DNA of 64,000 nucleotides from Halocynthiibacter namhaensis. Lineage in GTDB: Bacteria > Pseudomonadota > Alphaproteobacteria > Rhodobacterales > Rhodobacteraceae. The DNA lies in assembly GCF_000812685.1 (NCBI RefSeq), contig NZ_JWIF01000074.1, positions 124,001 to 188,000 on the forward strand, given 5' to 3'. The translations under genes were made by a program, and so were the position numbers. Shown piece by piece: positions 1 to 9,977 of the stretch (its first letter is position 1; each line of letters starts with the position of its first letter). The notes below the pieces were generated by a model. It worked only from the letters and a program-made list of their open reading frames with translations, searched no databases and was not told the origin of the DNA.

Positions 1-609
1 TGGGGTTTCAAGCATTGCTTTAACCGACCAATATTCGCGGTTATTAAAGCTTTCGATTTCCATTTCGCGTTCAACGATCAAACGCAGACAGACCGATTGT
101 ACGCGACCCGCTGATCGTGCGCCAGGCAGTTTACGCCATAGAACCGGTGACAGGTTAAAGCCCACTAGGTAATCGAGGGCGCGGCGTGCCAAGTAAGCTT
201 CAACCAATTCCATATCGACATCACGCGGGTTTTTCATCGCTTCCGTCACGGCGGATTTGGTGATCGCGTTGAAAACCACGCGCTTCACAGGCGTGTCTTT
301 CTTGATGGCCTTACGTTTGGTTAGGGCTTCCTGCAGGTGCCATGAAATTGCTTCGCCTTCGCGGTCGGGGTCGGTCGCGAGGATCAGGTCGTTGTCATCC
401 GCAAGGGCATCGACGATTGCTTTGACGTGCTTTTTGCTGTCGCTCGCGATCTCCCATTTCATGTCGAAATCGTTCTCTGTATCTACGGATCCATCCTTGG
501 GTGGCAGATCGCGCACGTGCCCATAAGAGGCAAGAACCACGTAATCATCACCGAGATACTTGTTAATAGTCTTGGCTTTGGCCGGGGATTCGACGACGAC
601 AACAGGCAT
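1..609 (-). CDS. topA: DNA topoisomerase I, N-terminal part (cut by window edge)
   Basis: Type IA topoisomerase, which relaxes negative supercoils. The first 203 codons are present and the rest lies beyond base 1. The protein opens with MPVVVVESPAKAKTI, the start of the Toprim domain. The metal-binding DPDREGE sits at about residues 80-86, and ARRALDYLVGFNLSP and the GARSAGRVQSVCLR segment of the next domain follow. The ATG at 609 has AAGGA a few bases upstream. The gene lies head-to-tail with dprA, an arrangement common in alphaproteobacteria. Confidence 0.96.
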   Translation of the reverse strand, partial: MPVVVVESPAKAKTINKYLGDDYVVLASYGHVRDLPPKDGSVDTENDFDMKWEIASDSKKHVKAIVDALADDNDLILATDPDREGEAISWHLQEALTKRKAIKKDTPVKRVVFNAITKSAVTEAMKNPRDVDMELVEAYLARRALDYLVGFNLSPVLWRKLPGARSAGRVQSVCLRLIVEREMEIESFNNREYWSVKAMLETP

Positions 610-733
610 GAAATTCCTTTCGACTCATAAAGAGTGTATAGCGGCGCAAAATGTGCGAGGGATGGGATGAAAGTCAATGGGGCAATCTGATCACAACATT
701 ACGAGTGTTGCCCATTGGATGAAATTCAAACCT

Positions 734-1903
734 TCATTCTTGGCGCAACAGCCGTAAAACGCCCCCGGTTTTGCGTTCTATGCGTCCGTCGATTTCCAAT
801 CTGGTTAACAATAGGTCTAGGTCAGGCAAGGTCACGTTGAGATCTTCCATCAGTTGGGTTTCCGCCAAAGGGGCGGTCGTCAATGTGTTGAGAATTTGAT
901 TGTGCAACTCGGCGACCTCTGCCGGGCGTTTGCGTGGCGGGCGCTTGCGCGGGGAACTGTGGTCGAGGTCGCTGACGGTATCTATCAGTTCGGCAGCGGG
1001 TGTTGGTTGATCTTGAAGCTGGGGAAGGGCGGTTAGAATATCATCGACGTTGCGGATCAAGGTCGCGCCATCGCGGATCAACGCGTTGCACCCGCTGGCC
1101 CGCATATCAATTGGATGCCCAGGAACGGCCAATACATCACGTCCCTGATCCAGCGCGTTTTTTGCGGTGATCATAGATCCAGATTTCAACGCGGCTTCCA
1201 CCACCAAGACCCCCTGACTAAGCCCCGAGATGATTCTGTTGCGCATGGGGAAATGCCGCGCCGTGGGTTTTGTGCCTGCAGGATGTTCAGACAGGATTAA
1301 CCCATTTTTCGCAATGCCGTTATGTAAGGCTTTGTTTTCAGATGGGTAAATCACATCGACCCCGCCTGCAACGACAGCAATGGTGCCAAACGCCAAAGCC
1401 CCGTTATGTGCGGCACTGTCTGTCCCGCGTGCTAGGCCTGAAACCACGATGATCCCATTTTTTCCCAACTCACCGGCCAATCGTTTTGCCATGCGCAACC
1501 CGATGGATGACGCGTTGCGCGCGCCGACAATGGCGACGGCCGGGCGTTGCAATAGATCGATATTTCCCTTTGCCCAAAGTGCTGCAGGCGGATCTGGGAT
1601 GTCTTTCAGGGGGGCGGGGTAGAAGGGGTCGCCCCATAAGATTAAGCTTGCCTTGGCGGCCTTTCCTGCCTTGAGTTCCTGATGGACCTGTTCGCGTGCA
1701 ATAGGCGACCAATCTGGGCGGTCTTGCGCCATGACATCAATGGCGACGCGCGCGGATCCGTGTCGATCCAGCAGGCGATAAAATGTTGTTAGCCCGACCT
1801 TTGGCGAACGGATCAATTGCAGCCGCGCAAAACGTTCCTTTGGATCCGGCGGGGCAAGTTCCGCCGTGTTTCCTGTAAACAGATCGTGGTCAATGTGTTC
1901 CAA
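734..1903 (-). CDS. dprA: DNA processing protein DprA (Smf)
   Basis: DprA binds incoming single-stranded DNA and loads RecA during transformation. The 389-residue protein has the Rossmann-like core with VAIVGARNASSIGL near residue 125, VSGLARGTDSAAH near 155 and FPMRNRIISGLS near 220. It ends in a winged-helix domain (about 320-389). No in-frame ATG lies near the front. The best start is TTG at 1903, with GGGG about seven bases upstream. It sits directly upstream of topA on the same strand. Full length, with no sign of damage. Confidence 0.95.
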   Translation of the reverse strand: MEHIDHDLFTGNTAELAPPDPKERFARLQLIRSPKVGLTTFYRLLDRHGSARVAIDVMAQDRPDWSPIAREQVHQELKAGKAAKASLILWGDPFYPAPLKDIPDPPAALWAKGNIDLLQRPAVAIVGARNASSIGLRMAKRLAGELGKNGIIVVSGLARGTDSAAHNGALAFGTIAVVAGGVDVIYPSENKALHNGIAKNGLILSEHPAGTKPTARHFPMRNRIISGLSQGVLVVEAALKSGSMITAKNALDQGRDVLAVPGHPIDMRASGCNALIRDGATLIRNVDDILTALPQLQDQPTPAAELIDTVSDLDHSSPRKRPPRKRPAEVAELHNQILNTLTTAPLAETQLMEDLNVTLPDLDLLLTRLEIDGRIERKTGGVLRLLRQE

Positions 1904-1977
1904 ATCATTCGCCCCAGAGGCCAGATTACCCTGGCACAGACAGTGACACAGAAGCGGTTAATGATTTCTAAAGAAAG

Positions 1978-2487
1978 TCAGGAGAACACATCCGTTGTGT
2001 CTGGTTCAGGCTGGAACAGTGCTTTGTGGAAGACTCGAAGGAGTAACCATGTGAATAAGTTCGCAAGAAGAAAGGGCAAAAGAGCTATGAAAAACACAGA
2101 GGTTTCGCTTAAGCGCAAGAAGAAAATAGACTCCAAACTGGCTCCTAGGTAATGGATCAAAAGCTGCGAGAGCAGGCCACCAAGCAGTGCAACAATCAAG
2201 ACACTACTCAAGCCGCCTCTTCCATGACGAAACAGATATCTGAACAGGAAAAACATAATGGGGAAGGACAAAATCTGAACTACCATAGATATTCCATAGA
2301 TAATCGCGGCATCGTCTGTGAAATTTCGATGTAGAGATGTGATACTTACTTCTATGGTCGCAAAGCTGACAATGGAGACTATAAGTGCAATCACTGGAGC
2401 CAGTATAAGCGCAAGCAGCAGCCGCCATGCAATCTTTTCCTGTGCTGCCTTGGCATTGGTGTGAAACAGCCAGTGAGAACGTCGCAT
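1978..2487 (-). CDS. Hypothetical multi-pass membrane protein
   Basis: I do not recognise a family. The 169-residue protein has a short basic N-terminus and four hydrophobic stretches long enough to span the membrane: about residues 20-45 (LLLALILAPVIALIVSIVSF), 62-85, 95-115 and 133-155. A more basic tail follows. The ATG at 2487 is preferred over a TTG six codons upstream because AAGGGG lies six bases before it. It stands alone between dprA and tldD. No catalytic motif is visible and its role is unknown. Confidence 0.6.
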   Translation of the reverse strand: MRRSHWLFHTNAKAAQEKIAWRLLLALILAPVIALIVSIVSFATIEVSITSLHRNFTDDAAIIYGISMVVQILSFPIMFFLFRYLFRHGRGGLSSVLIVALLGGLLSQLLIHYLGASLESIFFLRLSETSVFFIALLPFLLANLFTWLLLRVFHKALFQPEPDTTDVFS

Positions 2488-2635
2488 GTGAAACCCCTTA
2501 CTCAATAATTCTTATCTTAAACAGCCGTGTGACTGGCACGAGAGGCACATTAGGTCAATCCATAGCGCAATAGAGATATGGCTCTACGCAACAACGTGTT
2601 TGTTACTACACTAGAGCCAAGAAAGCTGTGAAGCA

Positions 2636-4075
2636 TTAGGTTGCAGCGCCACCAACTGTTAGCCCTGAGATCAACAAACTTGGCTGTCCCACGCCCACGG
2701 GCACCCATTGGCCTTGTTTGCCACAGTTGCCCATGCCGGGATCCATTTCCATGTCGTTGCCGATGGTGCGGATTTGGTTCAAGGCGGTGGCACCGTCACC
2801 AATTAGGGTGGCGCCTTTGACGGGGGCGCCGACTTTGCCGCCTTCCACGCGATAAGCTTCGGTACAGGAAAACACGAATTTACCATTGGTGATATCAACC
2901 TGACCACCGCCAAACCCAACCGCATAAATACCGTCTTTTAGCCCAGATAGAACTTCTTCGCGGGTTGCGTCACCGCCCAGCATATAGGTGTTGGTCATGC
3001 GCGGCATTGGCGCATGGGCATAGCTTTGGCGACGACCGTTGCCGGTGGCCTCAACCCCCATCAGGCGGGCGTTTTGGCGATCTTGCATGAAGCCGGTTAG
3101 AATGCCGTCCTCGATCAACACGTTCTTGCCGCCGGGTGTGCCTTCGTCGTCAATCGTGACGGATCCCCGGCGGTCAGGCATGGTGCCATCATCCAAAACG
3201 GTGACGCCTTTTGCAGCGATGCGTTTGCCCATGAGGCCCGCAAAAGCGGATGATCCCTTGCGATTGAAGTCGCCTTCCAGCCCGTGACCAATGGCTTCGT
3301 GCAGCAAAATACCAGGCCAGCCAGGGCCAAGCACAACATCCATGACGCCAGCCGGGGCAGGGACGGCCTCAAGGTTCACATTTGCGACGCGCAATGCTTC
3401 ACGCGCAACCGATTGCCAATGATCGCGCTGCATCAGTCCAAGGATACCGGCACGTCCGCCACCACCAGCACCGCCGCTCTCGCGCCGACCGTCTTTTTCA
3501 ACGATCACTGAGATATTCAGGCGCGCCATGGGGCGGACGTCCGTGAGGCGCGTGCCTTCGGGGCGTAGAATTTCGATTTCCTGCACGGATGCGGCAAGGG
3601 TTGCTGAGACTTGAACAACACGTGGATCAAGACTGCGCAGGAAATCATCGATCTCGCGCAATACTTCAAGCTTCACAGCAAAAGGCGCCTCAGAGATAGG
3701 ATCCAGAGGTTGATAAAGCTGTGTATTCGTACGGCGCGGGGCATCCGCGAGGGTGCCACCTCCAGATGCTACCGCGAGGCGCGCGGTCTCTGCGGCACGC
3801 TTCATGGCAGATTCGGTCATTTCTGTGGAATGGGCATACCCCGTGGTTTCCCCTTTGACCGCCCGCAGGCCAAAGCCTTCGGAGGCATCAAAACTTGCCG
3901 TTTTAAGACGACCGTCGTCAAACACCAATGCCTCAGAGCGGGCGCGTTCCAAGAAAATCTCGCCATCATCCGCGCCATTCAGCGTCTCTCGCAGTAAGGT
4001 TAATGCGCGGGCCTCATCAAATGTCTCGTCAAAAGGGCGGAAACGATCAGTTGCAGGTGTCTGTGGGGTGTTCAT
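2636..4075 (-). CDS. tldD: Metalloprotease TldD
   Basis: TldD is a zinc metalloprotease that, with TldE/PmbA, degrades unfolded peptides and matures some peptide antibiotics and antitoxins. The 479-residue length is normal for the family. The HEAIGHGLEGDF segment near residue 260 holds the HExxxH zinc motif. GFGGGQVDI and the C-terminal MGNCGKQGQ segment are also typical. It is divergent from the cytochrome oxidase operon, with 244 bases between the starts. A tldE/pmbA partner is not in the window. Confidence 0.95.
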   Translation of the reverse strand: MNTPQTPATDRFRPFDETFDEARALTLLRETLNGADDGEIFLERARSEALVFDDGRLKTASFDASEGFGLRAVKGETTGYAHSTEMTESAMKRAAETARLAVASGGGTLADAPRRTNTQLYQPLDPISEAPFAVKLEVLREIDDFLRSLDPRVVQVSATLAASVQEIEILRPEGTRLTDVRPMARLNISVIVEKDGRRESGGAGGGGRAGILGLMQRDHWQSVAREALRVANVNLEAVPAPAGVMDVVLGPGWPGILLHEAIGHGLEGDFNRKGSSAFAGLMGKRIAAKGVTVLDDGTMPDRRGSVTIDDEGTPGGKNVLIEDGILTGFMQDRQNARLMGVEATGNGRRQSYAHAPMPRMTNTYMLGGDATREEVLSGLKDGIYAVGFGGGQVDITNGKFVFSCTEAYRVEGGKVGAPVKGATLIGDGATALNQIRTIGNDMEMDPGMGNCGKQGQWVPVGVGQPSLLISGLTVGGAAT

Positions 4076-4319
4076 TGGTGTGGCTCCGCCTCTGTTTCAA
4101 CGCCATTTAAGCCGTCTTGGCCAATTGGTCGCAGGAAATTGGTGATAAAATCACAAATGTGGGCCAAAAGCGCACATGAATTACTTGTTCCATACGCCTT
4201 AATATGGTTTCAAGCAGGCCAGACACAATTGGATTCCGTCGGTTTTCGCCAAAAGCGGCAGAATTAATCGTCCGTGGCAGTAAAACGGACGACCGGGGAA
4301 AAGTGAACAGGACGAAGAT

Positions 4320-5192
4320 ATGCAACTTAAAAGCACAGTTTCAGGCTTCTTGGCATCAGCAGCCAGCGTAATTTCAGTGGGCAGCGCCTTCGCACAAGAT
4401 TCAGGTGATGGAATCACCGGCCTTGAAGTGATCGGCGCACCAACAGCGGGCGGCGTTAACTTTCAGCCAGCAGCGACAAACATCGCGCAACAAGCCTTTG
4501 GTCTGGATACGCTGGTTCTTTGGATTATTTCAGGTGTCGTCCTTTTCGTTGTTGCCTTGCTTGCCTATGTGATTTTGCGTTTCAACCAGCGTGTAAACAA
4601 AACGCCAGCGACATTTACCCATCATTCACAACTTGAAATCGCATGGACGATACTACCGGTCGTCGTTTTGGTCTTCATTGGTGCCTTCTCTCTGCCGGTT
4701 CTGTTTAACCAGCAAGAAATTCCCGAAGGTGACATTCATATCAAAGCGACAGGCAACCAATGGTACTGGTCCTATGAATACATCGGCACAGACATCGCGT
4801 TTGATAGCTTCATGCTGGGCCGTTCTGCTTTGGAAGAAAATGGCTATACTCAAGACGAATATTTGCTGGCAACTGACACTGCGATTGTTCTGCCATCAGG
4901 CAAAGACATTGTTGTACGTGTGACGGCTGCTGATGTGATCCATTCCTGGGCGATCCCTGCCTTTGGTGTGAAACAAGATGGTGTTCCTGGTCGTACCGCT
5001 GAACTTTGGTTCAATGTAGATGTTGGCAACGAAGGCATCTATTTCGGTCAGTGTTCTGAGCTTTGCGGTAAAGATCACGCCTATATGCCAATCACTGTGA
5101 AAATCGTGACGCAGGCGGAATATGAAGCATGGTTGGGTCGTCAGGCGTCTTTGGACGTTGATGCGACCATCCAAGTTGCTTCCGCTGACTGA
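4320..5192 (+). CDS. ctaC: Cytochrome c oxidase subunit II
   Basis: Subunit II of the aa3-type oxidase carries the CuA centre that accepts electrons from cytochrome c in the periplasm. A cleavable signal peptide (residues 1 to about 26, ending SAFAQ) is followed by two membrane helices (about 60-85 and 110-130) and a cupredoxin domain. That domain has the NQWYWSYEY aromatic stretch, ADVIHSWAIP and the CuA ligands in GQCSELCGKDHAYMP. Length is 290 residues. AGGA lies upstream of the ATG. It is the first gene of the ctaC-ctaB-(small ORF)-ctaG-ctaE operon. Confidence 0.97.
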   Translation: MQLKSTVSGFLASAASVISVGSAFAQDSGDGITGLEVIGAPTAGGVNFQPAATNIAQQAFGLDTLVLWIISGVVLFVVALLAYVILRFNQRVNKTPATFTHHSQLEIAWTILPVVVLVFIGAFSLPVLFNQQEIPEGDIHIKATGNQWYWSYEYIGTDIAFDSFMLGRSALEENGYTQDEYLLATDTAIVLPSGKDIVVRVTAADVIHSWAIPAFGVKQDGVPGRTAELWFNVDVGNEGIYFGQCSELCGKDHAYMPITVKIVTQAEYEAWLGRQASLDVDATIQVASAD

Positions 5193-5250
5193 TCCTGAAG
5201 CCCGGACCCGAGCGGTTGATGCCGCTGGGTCTTCGCAACGTGGAACTGAC

Positions 5251-6198
5251 ATGAGCGATATGAGTGCAGATAAATCAATCACCTCCGGCTTCGAATATGA
5301 AGCCGGTTTTGGCGACTATTACGCCCTGTTGAAGCCACGGGTGATGTCGCTTGTCGTCTTCACAGCCTTCGTTGGCTTGATGGTGGCACCCGTGTCCGTT
5401 CATCCGTTTTTGGCCTTTGTGTCGATCTTGTTTATCGCGCTGGGCGGCGGGGCCTCTGGGGCGTTGAACATGTGGTATGACCACGACATTGACGCCAAAA
5501 TGAAACGCACGATGAACCGCCCAATCCCTGCGGGCAAAGTCACCAAGGAAGAAGCTTTTGGCCTTGGCTGTGCACTTTCCGGTTTTTCCTGCATCATGCT
5601 GGCCTTGGCTGCGAATATTTTTGCTGGCCTGTTTCTGGCGTTTACGATCTTCTTTTATGTGGTGATCTACACCATGTGGCTGAAACGCCTGACACCGCAA
5701 AACATCGTTATTGGTGGCGCGGCTGGTGCCTTTCCCCCGATGATCGGTTGGGCTGTGGCCACCGGTGGTGTGTCAATCGAAAGCATCTTGATGTTCATGA
5801 TTACATTCATCTGGACCCCCCCGCATTTCTGGTCTTTGGCGCTGTTTACGAAGACTGATTACGCGGATGCGGATGTGCCGATGCTGACTGTGACTCATGG
5901 ACGGGTTGCCACACGCAAACACATTCTGGCCTATACCATCCCTCTGGCGATTGTGACGCTGGGGATTGCGGCGACATCCATTGGTGGTTGGGCATATCTG
6001 ATCACGTCCATCGTGCTGAACGCATTGTTTATCCGTGGCGCTGTCCAAATCCTGCGTCGCGATGATGCGGCGGCCGAGGCGGATGATTACAAAGTCGAGC
6101 GCCGCTATTTCAAGCTGTCACTGCTATATCTATTCCTACATTTTTCAGCATTGCTGTTGGAAGCTGGATTGAAATCTTTCGGATGGGGAGGTTTCTAA
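5251..6198 (+). CDS. ctaB: Protoheme IX farnesyltransferase (heme O synthase)
   Basis: CtaB/CyoE adds a farnesyl group to heme b to make heme O, the precursor of the heme A in the oxidase. It belongs to the UbiA prenyltransferase family. NMWYDHDID near residue 75 is the first Asp-rich motif and [12 protein letters not shown] the second. Seven to nine hydrophobic helices are visible. I start at the ATG at 5251, because the longer in-frame extension reads back through the end of ctaC in another frame. The stop overlaps the next start by one base (TAATG). Confidence 0.95.
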   Translation: MSDMSADKSITSGFEYEAGFGDYYALLKPRVMSLVVFTAFVGLMVAPVSVHPFLAFVSILFIALGGGASGALNMWYDHDIDAKMKRTMNRPIPAGKVTKEEAFGLGCALSGFSCIMLALAANIFAGLFLAFTIFFYVVIYTMWLKRLTPQNIVIGGAAGAFPPMIGWAVATGGVSIESILMFMITFIWTPPHFWSLALFTKTDYADADVPMLTVTHGRVATRKHILAYTIPLAIVTLGIAATSIGGWAYLITSIVLNALFIRGAVQILRRDDAAAEADDYKVERRYFKLSLLYLFLHFSALLLEAGLKSFGWGGF

Positions 6199-6386
6199 TG
6201 GATCTCAGAGTTGAACATGAAATTCACAAGCGCCGCTTCAGCCGTAACGCGGGCCTCGGCCTTGTTCTAGCGGCGTTCGTGGCCTTGGTTTTTGGCATCA
6301 CCGTTGTAAAGGTGAACATCATTGGCGATGTACCAGAGGCCTATAACGCCTCACGTGGGTTGACCAACGAAGGGGCGAGCGAATGA
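6198..6386 (+). CDS. Small single-pass membrane protein of the oxidase operon (CoxF-like)
   Basis: A 62-residue protein with a charged N-terminus ([17 protein letters not shown]), one hydrophobic helix (about residues 20-42) and a short periplasmic-like tail. A small ORF at this position between ctaB and ctaG is common in Rhodobacterales oxidase operons and is sometimes called CoxF. I rely on position more than sequence. It starts one base inside the ctaB stop and overlaps ctaG by four bases (ATGA), so it is translationally coupled to both. Its molecular role is not established. Confidence 0.8.
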   Translation: MDLRVEHEIHKRRFSRNAGLGLVLAAFVALVFGITVVKVNIIGDVPEAYNASRGLTNEGASE

Positions 6387-6970
6387 GCGCGCAGCAGCCA
6401 CAAGTAAGTCACGGCAAAACAGTTCTGACATTGGTTGGCGTTGTTTTTCTGATGGGTGGATTGGCCTGGGCGTCGATCCCGCTGTATGACTGGTTCTGCA
6501 AAGTCACGGGTTTTGGCGGCACCACGCAGGTGGCTGCAGATGGATCCGGTGTGGTATTGAATGAAACCATCATTGTGCGTTTCGATGCGTCTTTGGACCG
6601 CGACATGCCATGGGAATTCAAAACCGTACAAGACGACGTCACAATTCGCATCGGCGAAACAGGTCTGATCTATTATGAGGCCTATAACCCAACGGATCGC
6701 GTTGTGGCCGGCACAGCCAGTTACAACGTCGCGCCCTATTCAACAGGCGCTTATTTCACCAAGATTGATTGCTTCTGCTTTACCGAGCAGGTGCTGCAAC
6801 CCGGGGAACGTGTGATGATGCCGGTGACATTCTATGTCGACCCGGAAATCGTAAACGATCGTGAAGCAAAGTTTGCACAACACATCACACTGTCCTACAC
6901 CTTCTATGAAACCGACTTGCCGGAAGATGTGGCGCAACTTGCGTCCGATACTTCGGTGGTACAGAATTAA
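6383..6970 (+). CDS. ctaG: Cytochrome c oxidase assembly protein CtaG (Cox11 type)
   Basis: CtaG delivers copper to the CuB site of subunit I. A single N-terminal membrane anchor (about residues 12-34) precedes a periplasmic Ig-like domain. That domain carries the copper-binding [13 protein letters not shown] motif near residue 128 and the MPVTFYVDP strand that follows it in this family. Length (195 residues) is typical. It overlaps the preceding small membrane protein by four bases. Confidence 0.95.
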   Translation: MSAQQPQVSHGKTVLTLVGVVFLMGGLAWASIPLYDWFCKVTGFGGTTQVAADGSGVVLNETIIVRFDASLDRDMPWEFKTVQDDVTIRIGETGLIYYEAYNPTDRVVAGTASYNVAPYSTGAYFTKIDCFCFTEQVLQPGERVMMPVTFYVDPEIVNDREAKFAQHITLSYTFYETDLPEDVAQLASDTSVVQN

Positions 6971-7001
6971 ACACGAATAGCCTCCAGCAGGGGAAACGCA
7001 C

Positions 7002-7805
7002 ATGGCACACGAAAAAAATCACGATTACCACATCCTAGCCCCAAGCTGGCTGCCATTGATGGCCGCTGCTGCAGGGTTCTTCATGCTGTATGGCGCCGTT
7101 CTTTGGATGGCCAATGATATGCCTTGGATGTTCTTTGCGGGCCTGGCTGGCGTTCTTTATGTGATGTTCGCTTGGTGGTCTGAAATGGTCACTGAAGGTC
7201 AAGGTGGTGTGGATCACACACCGGTTGTGCGCATCGGCTTGCGTGTTGGGTTCATCCTGTTTCTGATGTCTGAAGTTATGTTCTTTGTAACATGGTTCTG
7301 GGCTTTCTTTAAGAATGCTATGTATCCAATGGGCCCAGACAGCCCAGCGATTGATGGTGTTTGGCCACCTGTTGGTATCGAAACATTCGACCCGTTCCAC
7401 CTGCCACTGATCAACACATTGATTCTGCTGTGTTCTGGTGCGGCTTGTACTTGGGCACACCACGCCTTGGCGCATGAAAACAATCGTAAAGACATGATCA
7501 ATGGTCTGTTGATCGCTGTCCTTCTTGGCGTCGTGTTTACGTTCTTCCAAGCCTATGAATACAGCCACGCAACCTTTGGTCTGGGCGGCAGTGTGTATGG
7601 CGGCGTTTTCTACATGGCGACTGGCTTCCACGGTTTCCACGTCATCGTTGGCACCATCTTCCTGTTTGTGTGCCTGATGCGCGCAAAAGCAGGCCACTTT
7701 ACCCAAGAACAGCACGTCGGTTTTGAAGCTGCGGCTTGGTATTGGCACTTTGTGGACGTTGTTTGGCTGTTCCTGTTTGCCGCGGTTTATATCTGGGGCG
7801 CCTAA
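7002..7805 (+). CDS. ctaE: Cytochrome c oxidase subunit III
   Basis: Subunit III of the heme-copper oxidase stabilises the core and contributes to proton uptake. The 267-residue protein has seven hydrophobic segments. It shows the family features [12 protein letters not shown], the glutamate-containing [27 protein letters not shown], and a C-terminal [14 protein letters not shown] helix. AGGGG lies upstream of the ATG. A DUF983 gene often found between ctaE and SURF1 in related genomes is not here; only an intrinsic terminator separates the two. Confidence 0.97.
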   Translation: MAHEKNHDYHILAPSWLPLMAAAAGFFMLYGAVLWMANDMPWMFFAGLAGVLYVMFAWWSEMVTEGQGGVDHTPVVRIGLRVGFILFLMSEVMFFVTWFWAFFKNAMYPMGPDSPAIDGVWPPVGIETFDPFHLPLINTLILLCSGAACTWAHHALAHENNRKDMINGLLIAVLLGVVFTFFQAYEYSHATFGLGGSVYGGVFYMATGFHGFHVIVGTIFLFVCLMRAKAGHFTQEQHVGFEAAAWYWHFVDVVWLFLFAAVYIWGA

Positions 7806-7833
7806 GGTTGAACCTTCCGGCAATAACGGCTTT

Positions 7834-7871
7834 AAAGCGCAGGTGGAAACATCTGCGCTTTTTCCGTTTTT
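7834..7871 (+). terminator. Intrinsic terminator between ctaE and SURF1
   Basis: A perfect nine-base stem, AAAGCGCAG (7834-7842) pairing with CTGCGCTTT (7853-7861), has a ten-base loop and is followed by T-rich sequence (TTT TT CCG TTTTT). This is a good rho-independent terminator on the plus strand, 29 bases after ctaE. Because SURF1 starts only 30 bases later on the same strand, it probably acts as partial termination, lowering SURF1 relative to the structural subunits. Confidence 0.8.
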
Positions 7872-7900
7872 GGCTCCGGCGCGCATGAGTGAGATGACGA

Positions 7901-8575
7901 ATGAACGGTAAGACAATCCTGACAGTGATCTTTGGTGCAATTGGCTTGGTCATTTTGTTGTGGCTGGGGTTTTGGCAGGTTTCGCGTCTGGCTTGGAAAA
8001 ACGCGAGCCTGGCTGAGATTGAACTGCGCATTCAGGCCGAACCCGTTGCCTTGCCCGATCAACTGGACCCCGAACGCGACCGGTATCTGCCTGTGGCTGT
8101 CACAGGCATCGCAAGCCCTGGGGTGCAGGTTTTCGCGACCGCCAAAGCCCAAGGGGCGGGGTTTCGCATGTTGTCGGTGTTTGAGGTCAAGGGGCGTAGA
8201 ATTTTGCTCGATCGAGGCTATCGCAAACAAACAACGCCCGATGACCTTTTGTCCGAGGTGGAGTTGAGCATCACTGGCAACCTGCTTTGGCCTCAGGAAG
8301 TCGACGGGTTCACACCGGAACCCGAAGGCACCACTTGGTACGCACGTGACATTCCGGCCATCGCTATGTCGCTGAACACCGAGCCGATCCTGATCGTTGC
8401 CCGTAGCGTGACCCCCAATACCTTCAAAGCCAGACCAATGCCGGTTTCAACCGAAGGCATCCCAAATGACCACTTGGGATATGCGATCACATGGTTTTCT
8501 TTGGCATTTATCTGGTTGGTGATGACAGCCGCCGTTGTCTGGCGTATCAGACAACAAACCCCGAAGCTTCAGTGA
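7901..8575 (+). CDS. SURF1 family oxidase biogenesis protein
   Basis: SURF1 (Shy1) proteins bind heme A and help insert it into subunit I of aa3 oxidases. The 224-residue protein has a helix at each end (about 4-24 and 193-213) and the SURF1 hallmarks LLDRGYRK in the middle and NDHLGYAITWFSLA before the last helix. The ATG at 7901 is the only one in frame near the front; its ribosome site is weak. It lies after the ctaE terminator and 13 bases before thrC. Confidence 0.92.
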   Translation: MNGKTILTVIFGAIGLVILLWLGFWQVSRLAWKNASLAEIELRIQAEPVALPDQLDPERDRYLPVAVTGIASPGVQVFATAKAQGAGFRMLSVFEVKGRRILLDRGYRKQTTPDDLLSEVELSITGNLLWPQEVDGFTPEPEGTTWYARDIPAIAMSLNTEPILIVARSVTPNTFKARPMPVSTEGIPNDHLGYAITWFSLAFIWLVMTAAVVWRIRQQTPKLQ

Positions 8576-8588
8576 GCAAAGCAGAGCG

Positions 8589-9977
8589 ATGAAATATATC
8601 TCTACACGTGGCCAAGCGCCGGAACTGACATTTGAAGACGCCATGTTGACTGGCCTTGCGCGCGATGGTGGACTTTATGTGCCTGAAACTGTGCCGACCC
8701 TAACCAAGGATGAAATCGCCGAGATGGCGGGCCTGTCTTATGAAGATATTGCTTACCGCGTCATGCGCCCGTTTGTAGGCGAAAGCTTTGGCGATGACGA
8801 ATTTCGCACGCTGATCAAAAACGCATATGCCGGTTTTGCACATGACGCGCGTGCGCCCCTGAAACAACTTGCCCCGAACCATTTCTTGCTGGAACTGTTC
8901 CACGGTCCGACTTTGGCGTTCAAAGACTTTGCCATGCAGTTGATTGGGCAGATGTTCCAAGCCGCACTGACAAAACGCGGTGAACGCGTGGTGATTGTTG
9001 GTGCGACCTCTGGTGATACCGGGTCCGCCGCGATTGAGGCGTTCAAAGGTCTTGATAACGTCGACGTCTTTATCATGTTCCCAGAAGGGCGCGTATCTGA
9101 GGTGCAACGCCGCCAGATGACCACGCCATCCGAAAGCAATGTGCATGCCTTGGCCGTGAAGGGTGATTTTGACGATTGCCAAGCGCGCCTGAAAGATATG
9201 TTCAACGACCATGATTTCCGCGACGAAGTTGGTCTTGCAGGTGTGAATTCGATCAACTGGGGCCGCGTTTTGGCGCAGGTTGTTTACTATTTTTCCTCCG
9301 CCGTTTCGCTTGGTGCGCCGCATCGTGAAGTGTCCTTCACTGTGCCAACAGGTAACTTTGGCGACATTTTCGCCGGTTATATCGCTAAGAAAATGGGCTT
9401 GCCGATCAACGACCTTGTGATTGCGACGAACCAAAACGACATTCTGCATCGCACCATGGAAACTGGCGCTTACACAAAAGAAGGCGTGACCCCGTCCATC
9501 AGCCCGTCCATGGATATTCAGGTCAGTTCCAACTTTGAACGTGCCCTGTTTGATGCATATGGCCGCGATGGTGCTGCGATCCGCCAACTGATGGAGGACA
9601 TGTCTGAAAAAGGCAGTTTCACCATCAGCCAAGGCGCGATTGAAGCCCTGCGCGAGCAGTTTAAATCTGGCCGCGTTTCCGAAGAAGAAACCAACGAAAC
9701 CATCAAAGATATGCTGGCGCGCACTGGCGAAACCCTGTGCCCACATTCTGCGATTGGCGCGCGTATTGGTGATCAGAACCTGTCTGACGTCCCGATGATC
9801 ACGCTTGCCACAGCACATCCAGCCAAGTTCCCCGCAGCGGTAAAAGCCGCCTGTGGTGTTGACGTTGGTTTACCACCTCACATGGGTGGATTGTTTGACC
9901 GCGACGAGCGCGTCACACCCGTCGCCAACGATCTTTCCGCCCTTACAACCCTCATTCGGGAGCGCCTGAACAAGTGA
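8589..9977 (+). CDS. thrC: Threonine synthase
   Basis: A PLP enzyme that converts O-phosphohomoserine to threonine. At 462 residues it is the longer proteobacterial type, with an N-terminal extension starting MKYISTRGQAPELTFEDA. The PLP lysine is in the GPTLAFKDFAMQ segment near residue 113. The phosphate-binding GATSGDTGSAAIEA loop lies near 140 and PTGNFGDIFAGY near 255. The ATG at 8589 is chosen over upstream in-frame codons that overlap the SURF1 gene. Its stop overlaps the GTG start of the following peptidase gene (GTGA). Confidence 0.96.
   Translation: MKYISTRGQAPELTFEDAMLTGLARDGGLYVPETVPTLTKDEIAEMAGLSYEDIAYRVMRPFVGESFGDDEFRTLIKNAYAGFAHDARAPLKQLAPNHFLLELFHGPTLAFKDFAMQLIGQMFQAALTKRGERVVIVGATSGDTGSAAIEAFKGLDNVDVFIMFPEGRVSEVQRRQMTTPSESNVHALAVKGDFDDCQARLKDMFNDHDFRDEVGLAGVNSINWGRVLAQVVYYFSSAVSLGAPHREVSFTVPTGNFGDIFAGYIAKKMGLPINDLVIATNQNDILHRTMETGAYTKEGVTPSISPSMDIQVSSNFERALFDAYGRDGAAIRQLMEDMSEKGSFTISQGAIEALREQFKSGRVSEEETNETIKDMLARTGETLCPHSAIGARIGDQNLSDVPMITLATAHPAKFPAAVKAACGVDVGLPPHMGGLFDRDERVTPVANDLSALTTLIRERLNK

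Noticed and set aside
7035-7940. 301-codon antisense frame over ctaE
   Set aside because: It mirrors the codons of subunit III, with His/Gln-rich nonsense content and no start signal.
8700-9818. Long open frame of 372 codons antisense to thrC
   Set aside because: It lies wholly inside thrC, which has every threonine synthase motif. Long antisense frames are expected opposite G/C-biased coding sequence. The translation shows no domain.
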